DNA of 64,000 nt from Oncomelania hupensis (lineage: Eukaryota; Mollusca; Gastropoda; Littorinimorpha; Pomatiopsidae), in assembly GCA_036898135.1 (NCBI GenBank), contig CM072523.1, forward strand, positions 1,521,311 to 1,585,310, written 5' to 3'. The notes beneath the pieces were generated by a model. The model made no database searches and had not been told where the DNA came from. It saw nothing but the letters and a program-made list of their open reading frames with translations. A program made the translations under genes and the position numbers. Below are positions 13,901 through 23,400 of the stretch, piece by piece; within the stretch, counting starts at the first letter, position 1; every line of letters begins with the position of its first letter.

Positions 13901-16210
13901 CCTAACATTACACTTACAGTCATGGTTGTTACATTTCTAAAAAGCAAGGGGCTTTCATACTCCCAATGGAAATAGTTAGGGATGTTCCTACCTTCATCTC
14001 AATGTTTAAATGGATTCATATACCGATCTCTACAACAGTTCTTTTCCACTAAGACACAAGTTTATAAGTTGTAATTAAAGTAAAATACATTTCTCTTTTT
14101 CTTTACTTGTTCTTACATAGAACCTTTCCAGCTGAAGTGCTGCTCAAGGCGCTGGCCGATACAGGATCTAAATCCAGCTGCCTGAAGTGCCATTTCCTCC
14201 TGCCTTAGGGCTAAGCACATTGTCTGACCCTAAGACAACTGAGCATAACCCTGGATAATCAGTGACAGGGGAAAAAGAGACGTACACGTCACTACACTGT
14301 GACTACATGCATTGTTGTGAGTGACCAGTGACAGGGGAAAACAACAGACCTACCCTTCACTACACTGTGACTACATCACATGCATTGTTGTGAGTGACCA
14401 GTGACAGGGGAAAACAACAGACCTACACTTCACTACACTGTGACTACATCACATGCATTGTTGTGAGTGACCAGTGACAGGGGAAAACAAGAGACCTACA
14501 CTTCACTACACTGTGACTACATCACATGCATTCTTGTGAGTGACCAGTGACAGGGGAAAACAACAGACCTACCCTTCACTACACTGTGACTACATTACAT
14601 GCATTCTTGTGAGTGACCAGTGACAGGGGAAAACAAGAGACCTACCCTTCACTACACTGCATGCATTGTTACGAAGTTGCATAATTTATATCATGATGTC
14701 TTCAGTATGTGTAGTTCTTTGCACAACTAAACAGCAATGGGCACGCCTTCAGTTCTCTCTGACATCAGACATGTTTACACGATGACACTCTGATGAGGAT
14801 GTTGTCTTGTATAGCTTGATCTTCCACATCAGTTGCCATGCTCATTGCACATCTGCTAACTTTCTATAAGTTTTTCTAACAGAAAATCTCATATTTGGCC
14901 ACTCACAATCCCAAACACTTTGATTTCCTTATTAGTATTAGCAAAGAAAGTACAGCTACGCAAAGAAGGTTCATCTCGGCGAGTGCCTATATAAAGTTAC
15001 AAAACGTAGCCACTCGTAGCGCCCCCCAGCGATTCTCGTGATAAATGATTCCAAGGGCGATAATTTGTTCTTAGCGCTATGTAAACAAACCGCTTCAGTA
15101 GATTATGTTCCGGACACTCGCTTGCTTAAATTAACAAGCGATTCTGCTTTTTTTTTTTGAAAGTAAGTTAATAAGTGTCTGATTTTAATAATGTAAATAC
15201 AGCTTGCCAACAAGTTGCTTGAATTATGCATTCAGCCGATTAAATTACCGTACCAATGCTGATGATTCAGTAGGCCTGTACTCGGCCTGTACTCATCCTA
15301 GATCCGTCAAAACTCAAACCCAAAAGTAAGCTTGAATACCGGTAATAGCTTTTCTGAACATTGCTTGATTTAGCATTTCCAGTTAATAACTGTGTTCCAA
15401 TCTACTGTTTATCTCATTTACACTGCACTTCTGATTTTAATCGCTGCTAACCTACTGTTAGGCTCTCATCTTAAAATTATATTTACTGCTTTCGTTTCGA
15501 TCAACTGTGTAAATAAGCCTATAAATTATTAGGCCTACTGTTTATCATCATCATTTTCATCATCATCATCATCATCATCAATATGGTTTAATATAGGCTA
15601 TCTCTATAATAGAACTGTAGTTGCAAAAGGAAATTTGATAGGTTAAGATAGACTAAAGAAAAAGAACAGACATGTGTGTGTATGTGTATATGTATATATT
15701 GCACAATGTTAATATTCTTCTGCCAAATTTAACTCTGAAATTTACTCGCACAGGGATAGGCTTATATAAGCATGCTTGTTGCTTGTCCCTGCTGCTTGTG
15801 ATGTATATATTTTATATGTATTCTGAAGAAATAAATAATATATAAACCAACAGACATCAAGACTATAGAAGTAGAGAAATAAAGCAATGCAACAAGAAGA
15901 GTGAACAGTGAAGCTTTTAAAGAAAACACATTTAACGTTTAAAAGCATTATTTTTTTTTTGCATGAATCATTACATTGGAAATTGCACCTAGATAAGACC
16001 AAAAAGTGCAACAATAAAAATAGTCAAATAAGAAATATTTGTAGTCATTTATAATATTAGATCTGTACATTGCAGCAGGCTGCATCAATTATGTTACTTT
16101 ATTGTTAAACCATCATGCATTTATAAAAGCTGAAAAAAATAGCTTCAAACATTTGTGTTTCTTTTTCTGACATTTAATATGAATATTATAGCAACAAAAA
16201 GCAACAATGA

Positions 16211-16293
<83 letters not shown>

Positions 16294-19200
16294 AAGGAAA
16301 CTTCAGCAATTATCATTTTTTGTAAAGTACTGTCATCTCAATAAATGTATGTTTAAAATAATGAAAAGGGTAAGAATGTTAGGTTTTTATAATTAAATCT
16401 GTTGTTTACTTTTTGTTTAGCAAGATTAAGACATACCTACAAAGAAACAGAAGTTTTGCAAGACAAAACAAATACAATTAACCCTTTTCCTGTCTGCTTA
16501 AACCAAATGTAATGGAAAGGGAATACAGTCACACAGAAAATGGTATTTTACATTTGAAAGATTTAAAAAATCACATTTGGTATTATTTCTGCATACCTTT
16601 CACATGCAACAACAACAACAAAATCTGATAATACTAGACAATTAACTAGTAGCATTATACATTAAAAGGATAATAATTAATAGTTTTTGCTCTTGGATTT
16701 TTATTCTTAGATGCATTTATGAAGAATTATTTGCTTAAAAATTACTTCTTTTTTTTTAATAGTTTTTCTTTACAAGACAACACATCCAGTCAATGAGTCA
16801 TGCAATAATATTTCATTAGGCCTACTATTTTTTTTTTTTTAAATTACTCTTAAGCAGCAATTAAAACTACGCCTTCCCCTCCCCCCTCCCCTCATCTTCC
16901 ATTTGTAAGAAATTGGGATATGATAAATTTCAGTATCAACAAAGAAAATACAGTTTACATCGAGTGGTAGATCTAGATCAACGTTGTTAGATTTGGTTAT
17001 AATTATGTTTGATTCTTCCTTTGGAAAATTAAAAAACGAAAGTCCAGGGCACTTGTATCGTCCATTTGTGCAGTTAAAAGCGCTGCAGTGTTGCCCACCA
17101 GGACGGATTCTAGGTTTGTTTACTTGATTTGATACGCTTTCCTCCATTGCTAAGCGCTAAGGCCGAAACGAGTTATCACTTATTCCGCTAGTTGGCGCTC
17201 GCAACTTCCGTTTCGCAGTAAGAGTCGAAATGAACCTTCTTAGCGTAGCTGTACTTTCTTTGGTATTAGTAATAAACTGCACAGTTGATATGTGTGTCAA
17301 ATTTTAACTCATTAAATGTGACCCCCAGATCCTTCTCTTTGCTGCAATTGTCATACTAAGTGACTAACACACACGCTACAATCATTTTATTTTCAAAAAA
17401 AATTTCAAATTTCACCAAATCATAACCCATGTCCTGGGTGGGTGGGGCAGGTGAGGAGGGAGGGGAGAAGGCTTAGTGGGGTGCGGGTGTATTGTTTATG
17501 GACTAATGTAGTAATGAAAAATAAGTGAGTAAAGGTAAACTGTTCCCGTAAACTTTCGTTTGTTAGGGAGAGAGGGGGTTTGTGATATATCTTTTCACTG
17601 GGCCAGCTTAGTGAGCAACTTGCCCTAATCACTAGTCAAGCTGACATTTCTGGCTTCAGCATCCAGGGAGTTGAATTTGGGGTGCAAGGCATCTCTGTCT
17701 TTGTCAAGCAGTCTGTTTTAGCTGCCTACATTGTAATGAATTGTAATCCCATAAATTATCATTTTCTTCCTTTTTTTGTTGACTACTAGTACTGCCTTCA
17801 TCGAATTGAAGATGACGTATACTTTAGGGTGATTTGGCATTATTAGTTCAGTGGATGCCAGAGGTTTCTGCCCAGAACTACAATCAACAGCAATGATAAT
17901 GAGACCAGCCTACTAGTGGACTAAGGAAGGGAGTGGTTGATCAACGGGTAAAAAATGGGACAGAGAGAGGGGGATAGGAGGGAGGATAGTTTCAAATTGG
18001 GGATTTGAACCCTTCCAGTTAAAGAGTCTGCTGAGGGCAGGAACCTCAGCTGGAGGGGAGTTCCACTCAGTAATAGTCATTAGTGCGAGGAATGAAGGAC
18101 TGCTGGAAGCAGAGGATTCGTGCTTCAAGAATACTTTATTATCTCAACCAGAGGAAGTAAGACATGCTTTGCTGACAGTAATAAAACAAATTGCAATAAA
18201 TCAATGTATAGTAATAGTATAAGAAAAGTCAATGACAAACACTAGTTAAAAAGGTTGATAAATGCATCGACTATATTGAGTATAATTTCTTTCTTCTTCT
18301 TGGGTTGAGCAGCCACAATCAGTATACATTCATTTGCTGCAGGAATATGATTATGAAGCATTCTGAAATGTGACAGGATGACCTGGTCATCCTGGTGATT
18401 CTAAATATCCTGTCTTAGATAAATATACAACCTATTGACAGGGGGTCAAATGCACTCTGTGCTAACACAAAATGTCCTGTTTGAATAGAAGCAGTGGTAA
18501 TCTTGCAAGGGTAACTGAGGCATAAGCCTTTTAAGCCACAGTCAAACATTGCACCTTTACGTTTTAACATAAACTTGCAATTTCACTGAGGTTTTTTTCA
18601 GGATGCAACTTCAGTTTGATGGATAGATTAATAGTCACCGAGCATGAGTATAAATTTATGAAAGTAATAGTAATGATTTACTGGGCCTTGTTGTGCTTGG
18701 TTTGTGACAGCCCTGAACTACAGACACAGTGACTTGTTATTTTTATCTTTATTTTTTTCAGTTGCAAGCAATCTCACTTCTCAGTCTGTGTGCATACATT
18801 CTGTGCCCCTCCATTTCCTCTTCTGTTAACAGTACAAAGTAATTTCATCCTTTCTATGGATCATCCATCCCATACCATCAACACTGTCTGAAGTAAAGCA
18901 CTAACTCGCCGCTTACATTCAAGTACATTCTTTGAACCCAAGACAGTTTAAGCTCTCAAAATCTCAAGCACACAAACACCCGCACTCCTACTTCCAAATG
19001 ACAGTCTTAATATTGCATCGAGATCGGCTTGGATAAAAAGACAAACCTTTCAATTCCAACTGATCAAGCTGAGTTTGGATCAAAGCAAAACGAAAGCGTC
19101 TGCACAGAAAATGCTGACGGTGGATTTCAAGCATGACGATGATTCTCTAGATCATTAGATGCCATGCTCGCAGAAGAGATTAACCTGAAGTACTAAATGC

Positions 19201-19420
19201 ACTATAAAGATACATTTGCTGATATCTCATATTGCTATTTTTCGTTAGTTAAATGAGTGTCGAAGTGAGACCTATGGGAAATAGTTACGATCATCGCCAT
19301 GATCATGATGATGGCATTCAAGAAAGAGTGATAAGACTATAAGAGTAAGACTAAGAACAACAAACAGTACTCACTTTCATCCGTCCATAGACTGGCTAAC
19401 GTCTGGTTGGAGTTGGCCAT
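305..19420 (-). CDS. TFDP1: Transcription factor DP (E2F dimerization partner), 5' part, six exons, runs off the left edge
   Basis: DP proteins heterodimerise with E2F and bind cell-cycle promoters in the nucleus. Exons on the minus strand are 19420-19375, 12358-12210, 10699-10636, 10026-9923, 3892-3786 and 473-305. All have GT donors and AG acceptors, and the phases join exactly (1,0,1,0,2,0) to give 213 codons. The start is [15 protein letters not shown]. Residues 66-74 ([10 protein letters not shown]) match the N-terminal LIEANGELK motif of vertebrate TFDP1. Residues about 157-213 carry the start of the winged-helix DP domain ([15 protein letters not shown], then [14 protein letters not shown]). 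The RRxYD DNA-contact motif and dimerization domain lie beyond the left edge. A 65-residue extension precedes the usual N-terminus. TFDP1 versus TFDP2 cannot be decided; invertebrates usually have one DP. Family identity is near certain from the DP domain. Confidence 0.93.
484..1131. repeat. Degenerate TTACCnTTATTACCATTATCAT minisatellite
   Basis: Imperfect tandem units of 15-24 bp built from ATTACC, ATCATT and GTTACCC words. It starts immediately beside TFDP exon 6, inside intron 5. Long ORFs on both strands are a by-product of the missing stop words. Confidence 0.9.
1605..2190 (+). mobile_element. Recurrent 0.6-kb retroposon (family R600), copy 1
   Basis: Begins at a CCCCCGTTGGGGTGCCGGGGG hairpin, followed by CAGTATAAATAGTATCCCC, and ends in CTGGACCTAAAGCAATAATC plus an (ATGTA)n tail. 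The same sequence recurs on the other strand at 31123, 31811, 35228 and (diverged) 41040, and as a short tail at 62311. The tail and 5' truncation suggest target-primed retroposition. No transposase or RT is visible. Confidence 0.75.
2191..2877. other. Intron 5 of TFDP, no recognisable feature
   Basis: Unique-looking AT-rich sequence; I see no exon, tRNA or TE end here. Confidence 0.5.
2880..3052. repeat. 76-bp tandem duplication
   Basis: Two copies of a unit containing CCTGTTGAATAAATACTTG, then TTCTTTAATGCGCGTTGCG, then AAATTACACAAAAT, with about 90% identity. Confidence 0.8.
3118..3574. repeat. CATCAT/CAATACCATTGTTAT minisatellite
   Basis: Alternating (CAT)n and TCAATACCATTGTTAT units, all in phase modulo 3, so that ORFs of 140-190 codons stay open on both strands. 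The simple amino-acid content argues against coding. Confidence 0.9.
3786..3892 (-). CDS. TFDP1: TFDP exon 5
   Basis: Acceptor ACGCAG, donor GTATGT, 107 nt, exit phase 2. It encodes [20 protein letters not shown], then [10 protein letters not shown]. The SP-TP and SPWS-KR pattern parallels vertebrate TFDP1 just before the DNA-binding domain. Confidence 0.85.
4646..4932 (+). mobile_element. LINE 3' fragment (GGATA-tail family)
   Basis: Encodes the C-terminal LINE motif (LQWCGRV, then GRRRGRP, then [12 protein letters not shown] across small gaps) and ends in (GGATA)n. It is 5'-truncated and lies in TFDP intron 4. Confidence 0.8.
5159..5484. repeat. 32-bp minisatellite, about 10 copies
   Basis: Unit AGTTCCATACAGCAGGCACT then GGGAATGTCTGC. 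Three subtypes (ACAGCAG, ACATCAG, TGCGG) are ordered left to right, as expected for unequal-exchange growth. Confidence 0.95.
5596..5862. repeat. 69-bp minisatellite, interrupted by a transposon
   Basis: Four copies of a unit containing TACAAGGGGTGTGTATAGGG and ATCAATAAATCTCTGACAAT. A fifth copy continues at 8324-8395, beyond the inserted element. Confidence 0.95.
5863..8323 (-). mobile_element. hAT-like DNA transposon, 2461 bp, 6-bp TSD
   Basis: Terminal inverted repeats start CAGGGGTGGGAATTG at both ends (15 bp perfect). The target duplication AATAAT (5857-5862 and 8324-8329) restores the 69-bp satellite unit exactly when the element is removed. The interior is AT-rich, with (GA)n/(CA)n at 7888-7967, a GC hairpin at 5907-5930 and the start of a transposase-like ORF at 8208. 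CAGGGG ends fit the hAT superfamily, although hAT TSDs are usually 8 bp; 5-6 bp subgroups exist. Confidence 0.85.
8050..8208 (-). pseudogene. N-terminal remnant of a transposase-like ORF (52 codons)
   Basis: Begins [20 protein letters not shown], continues [18 protein letters not shown], and is stopped by TGA at 8052-8050. It lies 115 bp inside the right end of the hAT-like element and reads inward, as a transposase start should. The [14 protein letters not shown] pattern resembles N-termini of hAT-type proteins I recall from marine invertebrates; this is from memory. The stop and lack of a continuation suggest a dead copy. Confidence 0.5.
8590..9570. repeat. 72-bp minisatellite, about 13 copies
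   Basis: Unit contains TGTATGGCGTTCAACTCCTA, TTTCACTATCTACCTGACCA, then TTACAACAATCC. TTAC and TTTC variants alternate, implying a 144-bp higher-order unit. Two plus-strand frames are open because 72 is divisible by 3. The last copies are shortened to 63-66 bp. Confidence 0.95.
9690..9850 (-). pseudogene. Possible LINE C-terminal remnant
   Basis: Minus translation [20 protein letters not shown], then [20 protein letters not shown], resembles the S.R.LRSS...LVVP...R.AFR.AA motif near LINE C-termini. Short and weak. Confidence 0.35.
9923..10026 (-). CDS. TFDP1: TFDP exon 4
   Basis: Acceptor TTTCAG, donor GTGAGT, 104 nt, phases 1 to 0. It encodes [17 protein letters not shown] and continues to PKATQH. 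This is a Pro/Gln-rich linker like that preceding the DP DNA-binding domain. Confidence 0.75.
10636..10699 (-). CDS. TFDP1: TFDP exon 3
   Basis: Acceptor TTCCAG, donor GTAAGT, 64 nt. It encodes [20 protein letters not shown], matching the conserved DP N-terminal IEANGELK motif. Confidence 0.85.
10870..11470. repeat. Degenerate tandem repeat with a SINE inserted
   Basis: Repeats of CTACAATCTGTGTTCCTAGG-type units about 30 bp long. A tRNA-SINE (10929-11100) interrupts the array. Confidence 0.7.
10929..11100 (+). mobile_element. tRNA-derived SINE
   Basis: The head has an A box (GATAGCTCAGTCGTCAGAGC) and B box (GGGTTCGAATCC). The body ends in GCGCTTTGAGAAGCTC, then AGTGCGCTATATAAA, the core shared with other invertebrate SINEs. 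The tRNA head lacks a proper acceptor stem, so it is not a tRNA gene. Confidence 0.75.
12210..12358 (-). CDS. TFDP1: TFDP exon 2
   Basis: Acceptor TTTCAG, donor GTACGT, 149 nt, entry phase 1, exit phase 0. It encodes a Ser/Ala-rich stretch followed by [18 protein letters not shown]. Vertebrate TFDP1 lacks this segment. Confidence 0.75.
12452..12848 (+). mobile_element. LINE 3' fragment (GGATA-tail family)
   Basis: Open for 89 codons: [20 protein letters not shown], then [20 protein letters not shown]. It ends (GGATA)n and lies in TFDP intron 1, beside exon 2. Confidence 0.88.
13066..13140 (+). mobile_element. SINE-like fragment
   Basis: (AATAAT)n, then GAGTATTTATATAGTGCGTT, related to the TATATAGCGCTTTT head of the repeats at 55785 and 28355. 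Confidence 0.4.
14115..14235 (+). mobile_element. SINE-like fragment (GGCGCTGGCCGATACAGGATC family)
   Basis: Shares AAGGCGCTGGCCGATACAGG with 28395-28415 and, diverged, with 55830. Confidence 0.55.
14257..14665. repeat. 73-bp minisatellite, about 5.5 copies
   Basis: Unit contains GTGAGTGACCAGTGACAGGG, then GAAAACAACAGACCTAC, then TTCACTACACTGTGACTACA. Confidence 0.93.
14942..17262 (-). mobile_element. THAP-domain (P-element-like) DNA transposon, 2321 bp, in TFDP intron 1
   Basis: Ends are 33-bp inverted repeats, CAAAGAAAGTACAGCTACGC then (A/T)AAGAAGGTTCAT, with one mismatch. Flanks duplicate GTATTAG (14935-14941 and 17263-17269). A minus-strand ORF at 17147 begins with the first half of a THAP zinc finger 115 bp from the right end, the position expected for a P-element transposase start. 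The interior has a (CT)n tract at 16213-16287 and no recognisable catalytic domain. It is probably an internally deleted P-superfamily copy; P elements normally make 8-bp TSDs. Confidence 0.75.
16839..17147 (-). pseudogene. Truncated THAP-domain protein start
   Basis: [20 protein letters not shown], then [20 protein letters not shown], then FPKEESN. CSAFNC..........GLSFFNFPK is the N-terminal half of the C2CH THAP DNA-binding domain. The expected W..........C..HF half is absent after FPKEESN, where the frame becomes low-complexity. Either an intron starts nearby or the copy is decayed. Confidence 0.6.
17270..19374. other. TFDP intron 1, proximal part
   Basis: No exon recognised. At 17990-18140, GGGATTTGAACCCTTCCAG through AATACTTTATTATCTCA resembles a repeat end also seen near 13665. 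The rest is unique-looking. Confidence 0.4.
19375..19420 (-). CDS. TFDP1: TFDP exon 1 (start codon)
   Basis: ATG at 19420; it encodes [15 protein letters not shown] and ends in phase 1 before donor GTGAGT. It joins exon 2 as A|TC (Ile). The peptide is short, so this start rests on the splice and phase fit rather than on homology. Confidence 0.7.
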
Positions 19421-19550
19421 TGGAATTTCAGTTGAACTTCAGGGGTTAAAAAAATGTCTTGTCAACAACCTGATCGCAATGCCAGCTCCGATCGCCCGTA
19501 CCTGTCCTTGGGTTTTATCTTCTGAGTTAAGCTTTTAAAATTCCACCATC

Positions 19551-19561
19551 AAAATGGCGTC
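19551..19561 (+). promoter_or_regulatory. YY1-type motif in the TFDP promoter/5' UTR
   Basis: AAAATGGCGTC matches the YY1 consensus AANATGGCGNC. It lies 131 bp upstream of the TFDP start codon, in inverted orientation to the gene. The same 11-mer occurs at 60033-60043 by the DZIP1/DNAJC3 promoter. A CCAAT box (minus strand of ATTGG, near 19788) is further upstream. Confidence 0.45.
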
Positions 19562-19959
19562 CGTTCACTAGCAAACTGCTCGACTTTCACACTAAATGGG
19601 GCATGATCGAATCTGAAAATCAGTTGCCGGTTTGTCACTCTTGTATTAATCTATGTACACAAAGGTACACCATTTTCTTTCCCTTGCAGGAAAAATAAAT
19701 ATTTAATTGCAAAGTGACGTAAACTTGCAAACGATCTCTCGTCTCTAACATACGAGCTTGGCGGCGTCAGCCATCTGTCTCGTTCGATTGGTTGATTATA
19801 GCACGTGGGAAAGTCAGTGCGCCTGCGTGCGAGCACTTTTTAAGAAGGAGGTCAGAGGTCAGAGCAATGACAACAAAGCGATGAGGTTCCAAGACACTTA
19901 ACTTCTTTAGATCCTATCGGCCTATCTAAATTATTGTTTCGTTCCATATTAAAACTGTA

Positions 19960-20794
19960 GGATTAAATATATTATAAAATTCCTATTTTTCAAATACTGT
20001 TTACAGCACAATATCATAAAAGAGAGCAAAAAAAGTAAAGGAGGCGGCCCGGAAATTCCCAATAAAAAGGGACAATGAAGAGTTAACAACAAAAGAATGA
20101 AATCCACTATGAAATAAATAATTAAACTTGAAAACAATGCACTGAGAGTGAGTGGGAATGATGAATACAAGCATAGAAGGTTTGCCCAATAAGAAGGATG
20201 AACTCTTAACATTAATTGAGGACAGAAAGCCATCAATAATAGCAATAACCGAGACTATTATAATACCTAAACAGTAGGCCCATAATGAGCTCTCGTTGCA
20301 AGACTATGATATTCCAAGATATGTAAAGTTTCTTTGTGTTTTTTTTATTATTTTTTTATTTTTTTTAGCAATAACTCAAAAAGAGATATAGCATTGTATA
20401 TTAAACAAAAAATAAACGCACATGAATTCACAACACTCACAAATCATAAATCTGAAGAAAATGTCTGGTGTACCAATAAAGACAATAAGGAAAATAATAT
20501 CTTGTGTTTATAAAAGTCCTAATATTGATGAACAAAACAAAAGAAAAAAAGCAGAGTGTCCTTGATTTTATGAGGTCATAGTTTTCTTCTGTTAATCATG
20601 TATCCAGTAGGGGTGATTTTAATTTCCCAAATATGGACTGGAAAGGCTGGTGGTCGGCTGAACTCGTTGAAAGTCTCAGACTCCCTTTTGATTGAGGTTG
20701 TTACACAGCCTACCAGACACAGAGATGGTCAGAAGTTAAATATTCTAGACCTTATTTATTGTTACTGACGAGTAAATAGTGTCAGATATTGAAC
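19960..20794 (+). mobile_element. CR1-like LINE, endonuclease domain (decayed)
   Basis: Discontinuous frames give NKKDELLTLIEDRKPSIIAI, then TETIIIP, ELSLQDYDIPRY, ALYIKQKINAHEF, and finally GDFNFPNMDWKGWWS, the catalytic GDFN of the AP-endonuclease domain. Several stops and frameshifts. Confidence 0.75.
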
Positions 20795-20796
20795 AC

Positions 20797-20983
20797 TTGT
20801 GCATGTAGAAGAAGAGGGAGACCGAAAAAGAGGTGGGAGGACAACATTCGAGAATGGACTGGTTTGACACTGAGCTAAACAGTCAGGGTTGCTGAGGACA
20901 GGGAAAGATGGAGTATGCTGGTTAAACGATCATTTGTGGTGCCCCTACGACCTCCGAGTTACGGGATAGGATAGGATAGGATA
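20797..20983 (+). mobile_element. GGATA-tail LINE fragment nested in the CR1 copy
   Basis: GTAGAAGAAGAGGGAGACCG through TACGGGATAGGATAGGATAG. It interrupts the CR1 sequence, which resumes at 20985, and is flanked by TGC on both sides. Confidence 0.85.
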
Positions 20984-20984
20984 G

Positions 20985-21470
20985 GTGCCGGTTTGGGGAA
21001 AAAGTTATCATAAAGTATTATATTTTACATTCTACGTTGATAGTAACTATAAAGAGGAAATGAGTAAAATGAAATTTGATTTGAAAAGAAAAAAGAAGAC
21101 ATTTTGCTATAATGAGAATAGAGTTTAATCCAACCAACTGGACTTCTCTTAATGAAAAGAATGTTGAGGAATGTTGGCAAATAATACAAACAATGATTAT
21201 TTCTCGTATGGATCATAATATTCCAAAAGTTTAAATAAATAATAACAGCAATAATAAACCACTATGGTTGAATAATAAAACCATGAAGAGGATAAGATAT
21301 AAGTATAAAATGTACGAGCGATATTTGTGGACAAAGGATGGGATGGATTTTTACAATATAATAATTCCAAAACTCGTGTAACAAGGTTATTAAAAATCTA
21401 AGAGACGATATGAAAAAAAAATTGCGAAGAATTTTTTTTAAAATAAAGTATAATGGCCTGTGGGTTTGGG
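20985..21470 (+). mobile_element. CR1-like LINE, linker/RT-proximal part
   Basis: Reads FNPTNWTSLNEKNVEECWQI, then DHNIPKV, KPLWLNNKTMKRIRYKYKMY and YEKKIAKN, the typical segment between endonuclease and RT in CR1 elements. Continuation of 19960-20794. Confidence 0.75.
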
Positions 21471-21475
21471 CACTG

Positions 21476-22150
21476 ATTAGAATAGACCCAACGTTTTCCG
21501 ACGTGTCGTAAGAGGCGATTAACAGGGGCGATGTCAGCACGGCATCACTGGGCGAAAGTCTTCTACACAGACGTCACCGGCTAGGACGGAGGAACCTCAT
21601 ATTATGTTACTACAGGTTCAACGACCACGTGCTCGGGGCCAAGGCGAGCCACATTGTATTCATGGATATCGGCTGTGGCCAACAGCCTGGAGAGGAATGG
21701 ACCCTGCCAGGTCTTTCTTGCCCAAGACACACTGCATGATGAATAAAACCATTTGCTCCATACCGGATCGGTCGTCACCCGGGTCAACAAGGACCGCGCC
21801 TTCCGTTGGCCACCAGGAAGGAGGTGATAAGTGTGCTACTGATGGACAACTTAGCAAAATCCGCACCAGAAATAACATCGTCATAGGAACCTGGAATGTC
21901 AGGACCCTAAATGGGGAGGGAAAATTAGAAGAACTGGCCCACGAGATGGACCACTATCGATGGAACGTTTTAGGGATAAGCGAACTGCGCTGGTAAGGCA
22001 TAGGTGAAACAACGACCGACAAAGGCTACAAGTTTTATTTAAGCGGTAGAGATGACAGGCACGTACACGGCGTTGGATTCTTGAAAGAACATTCTACCCA
22101 CTGTCATGGGTTGCCGCCCAGTCTCCAGTAGACTCATTACCATTCGTCTG
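21476..22150 (+). mobile_element. LINE 5' region with EEP endonuclease start, interrupted
   Basis: Contains IGTWNVRTLNGEGKLEELAH then NVLGISELRW, the N-terminal motif of an AP-endonuclease LINE, then a TAA at the next codon. The reading continues to LRAAPFN, where a second LINE has inserted; it resumes at 22957. Confidence 0.85.
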
Positions 22151-22164
22151 AGAGCAGCCCCTTT

Positions 22165-22956
22165 AATAATAATAATAATAATAATGTTCGTCATTTGTAA
22201 GGCGCCTTAGCCTAAGGATCAAGGCGCGCAAGGGGTTGGGAGAATGGGAAGATAAGACAGACAAAACTGGACAAAAGATACATAATATACATATGTACAA
22301 AATACAGTTAAACTATGAAAAACACAAGCACGCACACCTGCTTACAGTCTCTTGTAAATGACTAATTAAAATATTCCCTAAAAAGGTGTGTTTTTAACTG
22401 TGATTTAAAAGAGGAAATGGAGGAAGAATGTCTAATCTTGTATGGAAGGGAATTCCAGAGTTGAGGACCAAAGACAGGTAGAGAGCGGTAACCATGCGAT
22501 CGTCTGTTGAAGCGGCTCTGTCTAAGAAGACGTGTGTCAGCAGACGATCGCAGAGCTCGAGAAGGGGTGTATATGGATAACATTTCAGAAGTATAAGCAG
22601 GAGCTGTGTCTGTAAAAACAGAGAAACAAAGGCAAGCTATCTTGTATTTTATGCGTTCAGCAACTGGTAGCCAATGGAGTCTGTGTAGCAAAGGAGTAAT
22701 GTGTTCACGGAGGTTTGAACGGAAAATGATGCGTGCAGCAAAGTTTTGAACTTTCTGTAGGGGATCAAGTGCAGATTGGGGTAAGCCAGCCAAGAGTGAA
22801 TTGCAGTAATCCAATCTAGATAGGATGCATGATGTAACTAAGGTTTTAGTTGCTTCAACAGTAAGATAGCGACGGATGGAACTTATTCTCTTTAGTTCAA
22901 AGAAACACTGTCTACAAACTTTACTAATGTGTTCTTTCGTGTCAAGAGAAGAATCA
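22165..22956 (-). mobile_element. CR1/L2-like LINE 3' end, nested insertion
   Basis: ORF 22814-22362 begins MDYCNSLLAGLPQSALDPLQ, then HITPLLHRLHWLPVAERIKY, and ends KSQLKTHLFREYFN, the intact C-terminus of a CR1/L2-type RT. The 3' UTR ends AAGGCGCCTTACAAATGACG, then (ATT)n at the left boundary. Both sides of the host LINE read through if this segment is removed. Confidence 0.88.
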
Positions 22957-23092
22957 AAATCACCATCATCCAGGCCTAAGCCCCAACATCAGACTATGAC
23001 GACAGCGAAGTGGAGGATTTCTATGAAAATCTACAGGCTGTCCTTGACCAAGTGCCGAAGAAAGGACATAGTCATAGTGGAAGGCGACTGAA
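22957..23092 (+). mobile_element. Host LINE endonuclease, continued
   Basis: Reads ITIIQA, stop, APTSDYDDSEVEDFYENLQA, then KDIVIVEGD, continuing the endonuclease from 22150. Confidence 0.85.
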
Positions 23093-23370
23093 GGCGACTG
23101 CCAAGTGCGTGTCCTGCCAATGTTGATGCTTGATCTGAAGCGTTTCTTGACCATGATGTAGTCGATCTGGTTGTGATGCTCCCTGCCGGGACTGTGCCAT
23201 GTCCATCGTCTGGAGTTTTTGTGGAGACCAAGCGTGTTTGCCAGTATGCGATTGTTGTATCTGGCAAGCTCCAAGAGTCGCAGACCCCTGTCATTTGTCT
23301 CGTTGTTGCAGTGGGGTCCACATGTGTCTCCCCAGTTGTGGTGCGCATCTTGGCAGTCGCCTTGGCCAAC
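23093..23370 (-). mobile_element. LINE endonuclease C-terminal half, inverted
   Basis: The minus strand gives LELARYNNRILANTLGLHKN, then WTWHSPGREHHNQIDYIMVK, the second half of the same kind of endonuclease in the opposite orientation to 22957-23092. HNQIDYI contains a conserved Asp of the fold. Confidence 0.85.
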
Positions 23371-23400
23371 CTTGTTCGGCGTAGTTTTTTTGTTTATTGA

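Noticed and set aside
22957..23370. Twin-priming inversion
   Set aside because: Twin priming puts the inverted 5' piece upstream of the 3' piece; here the order is the opposite.
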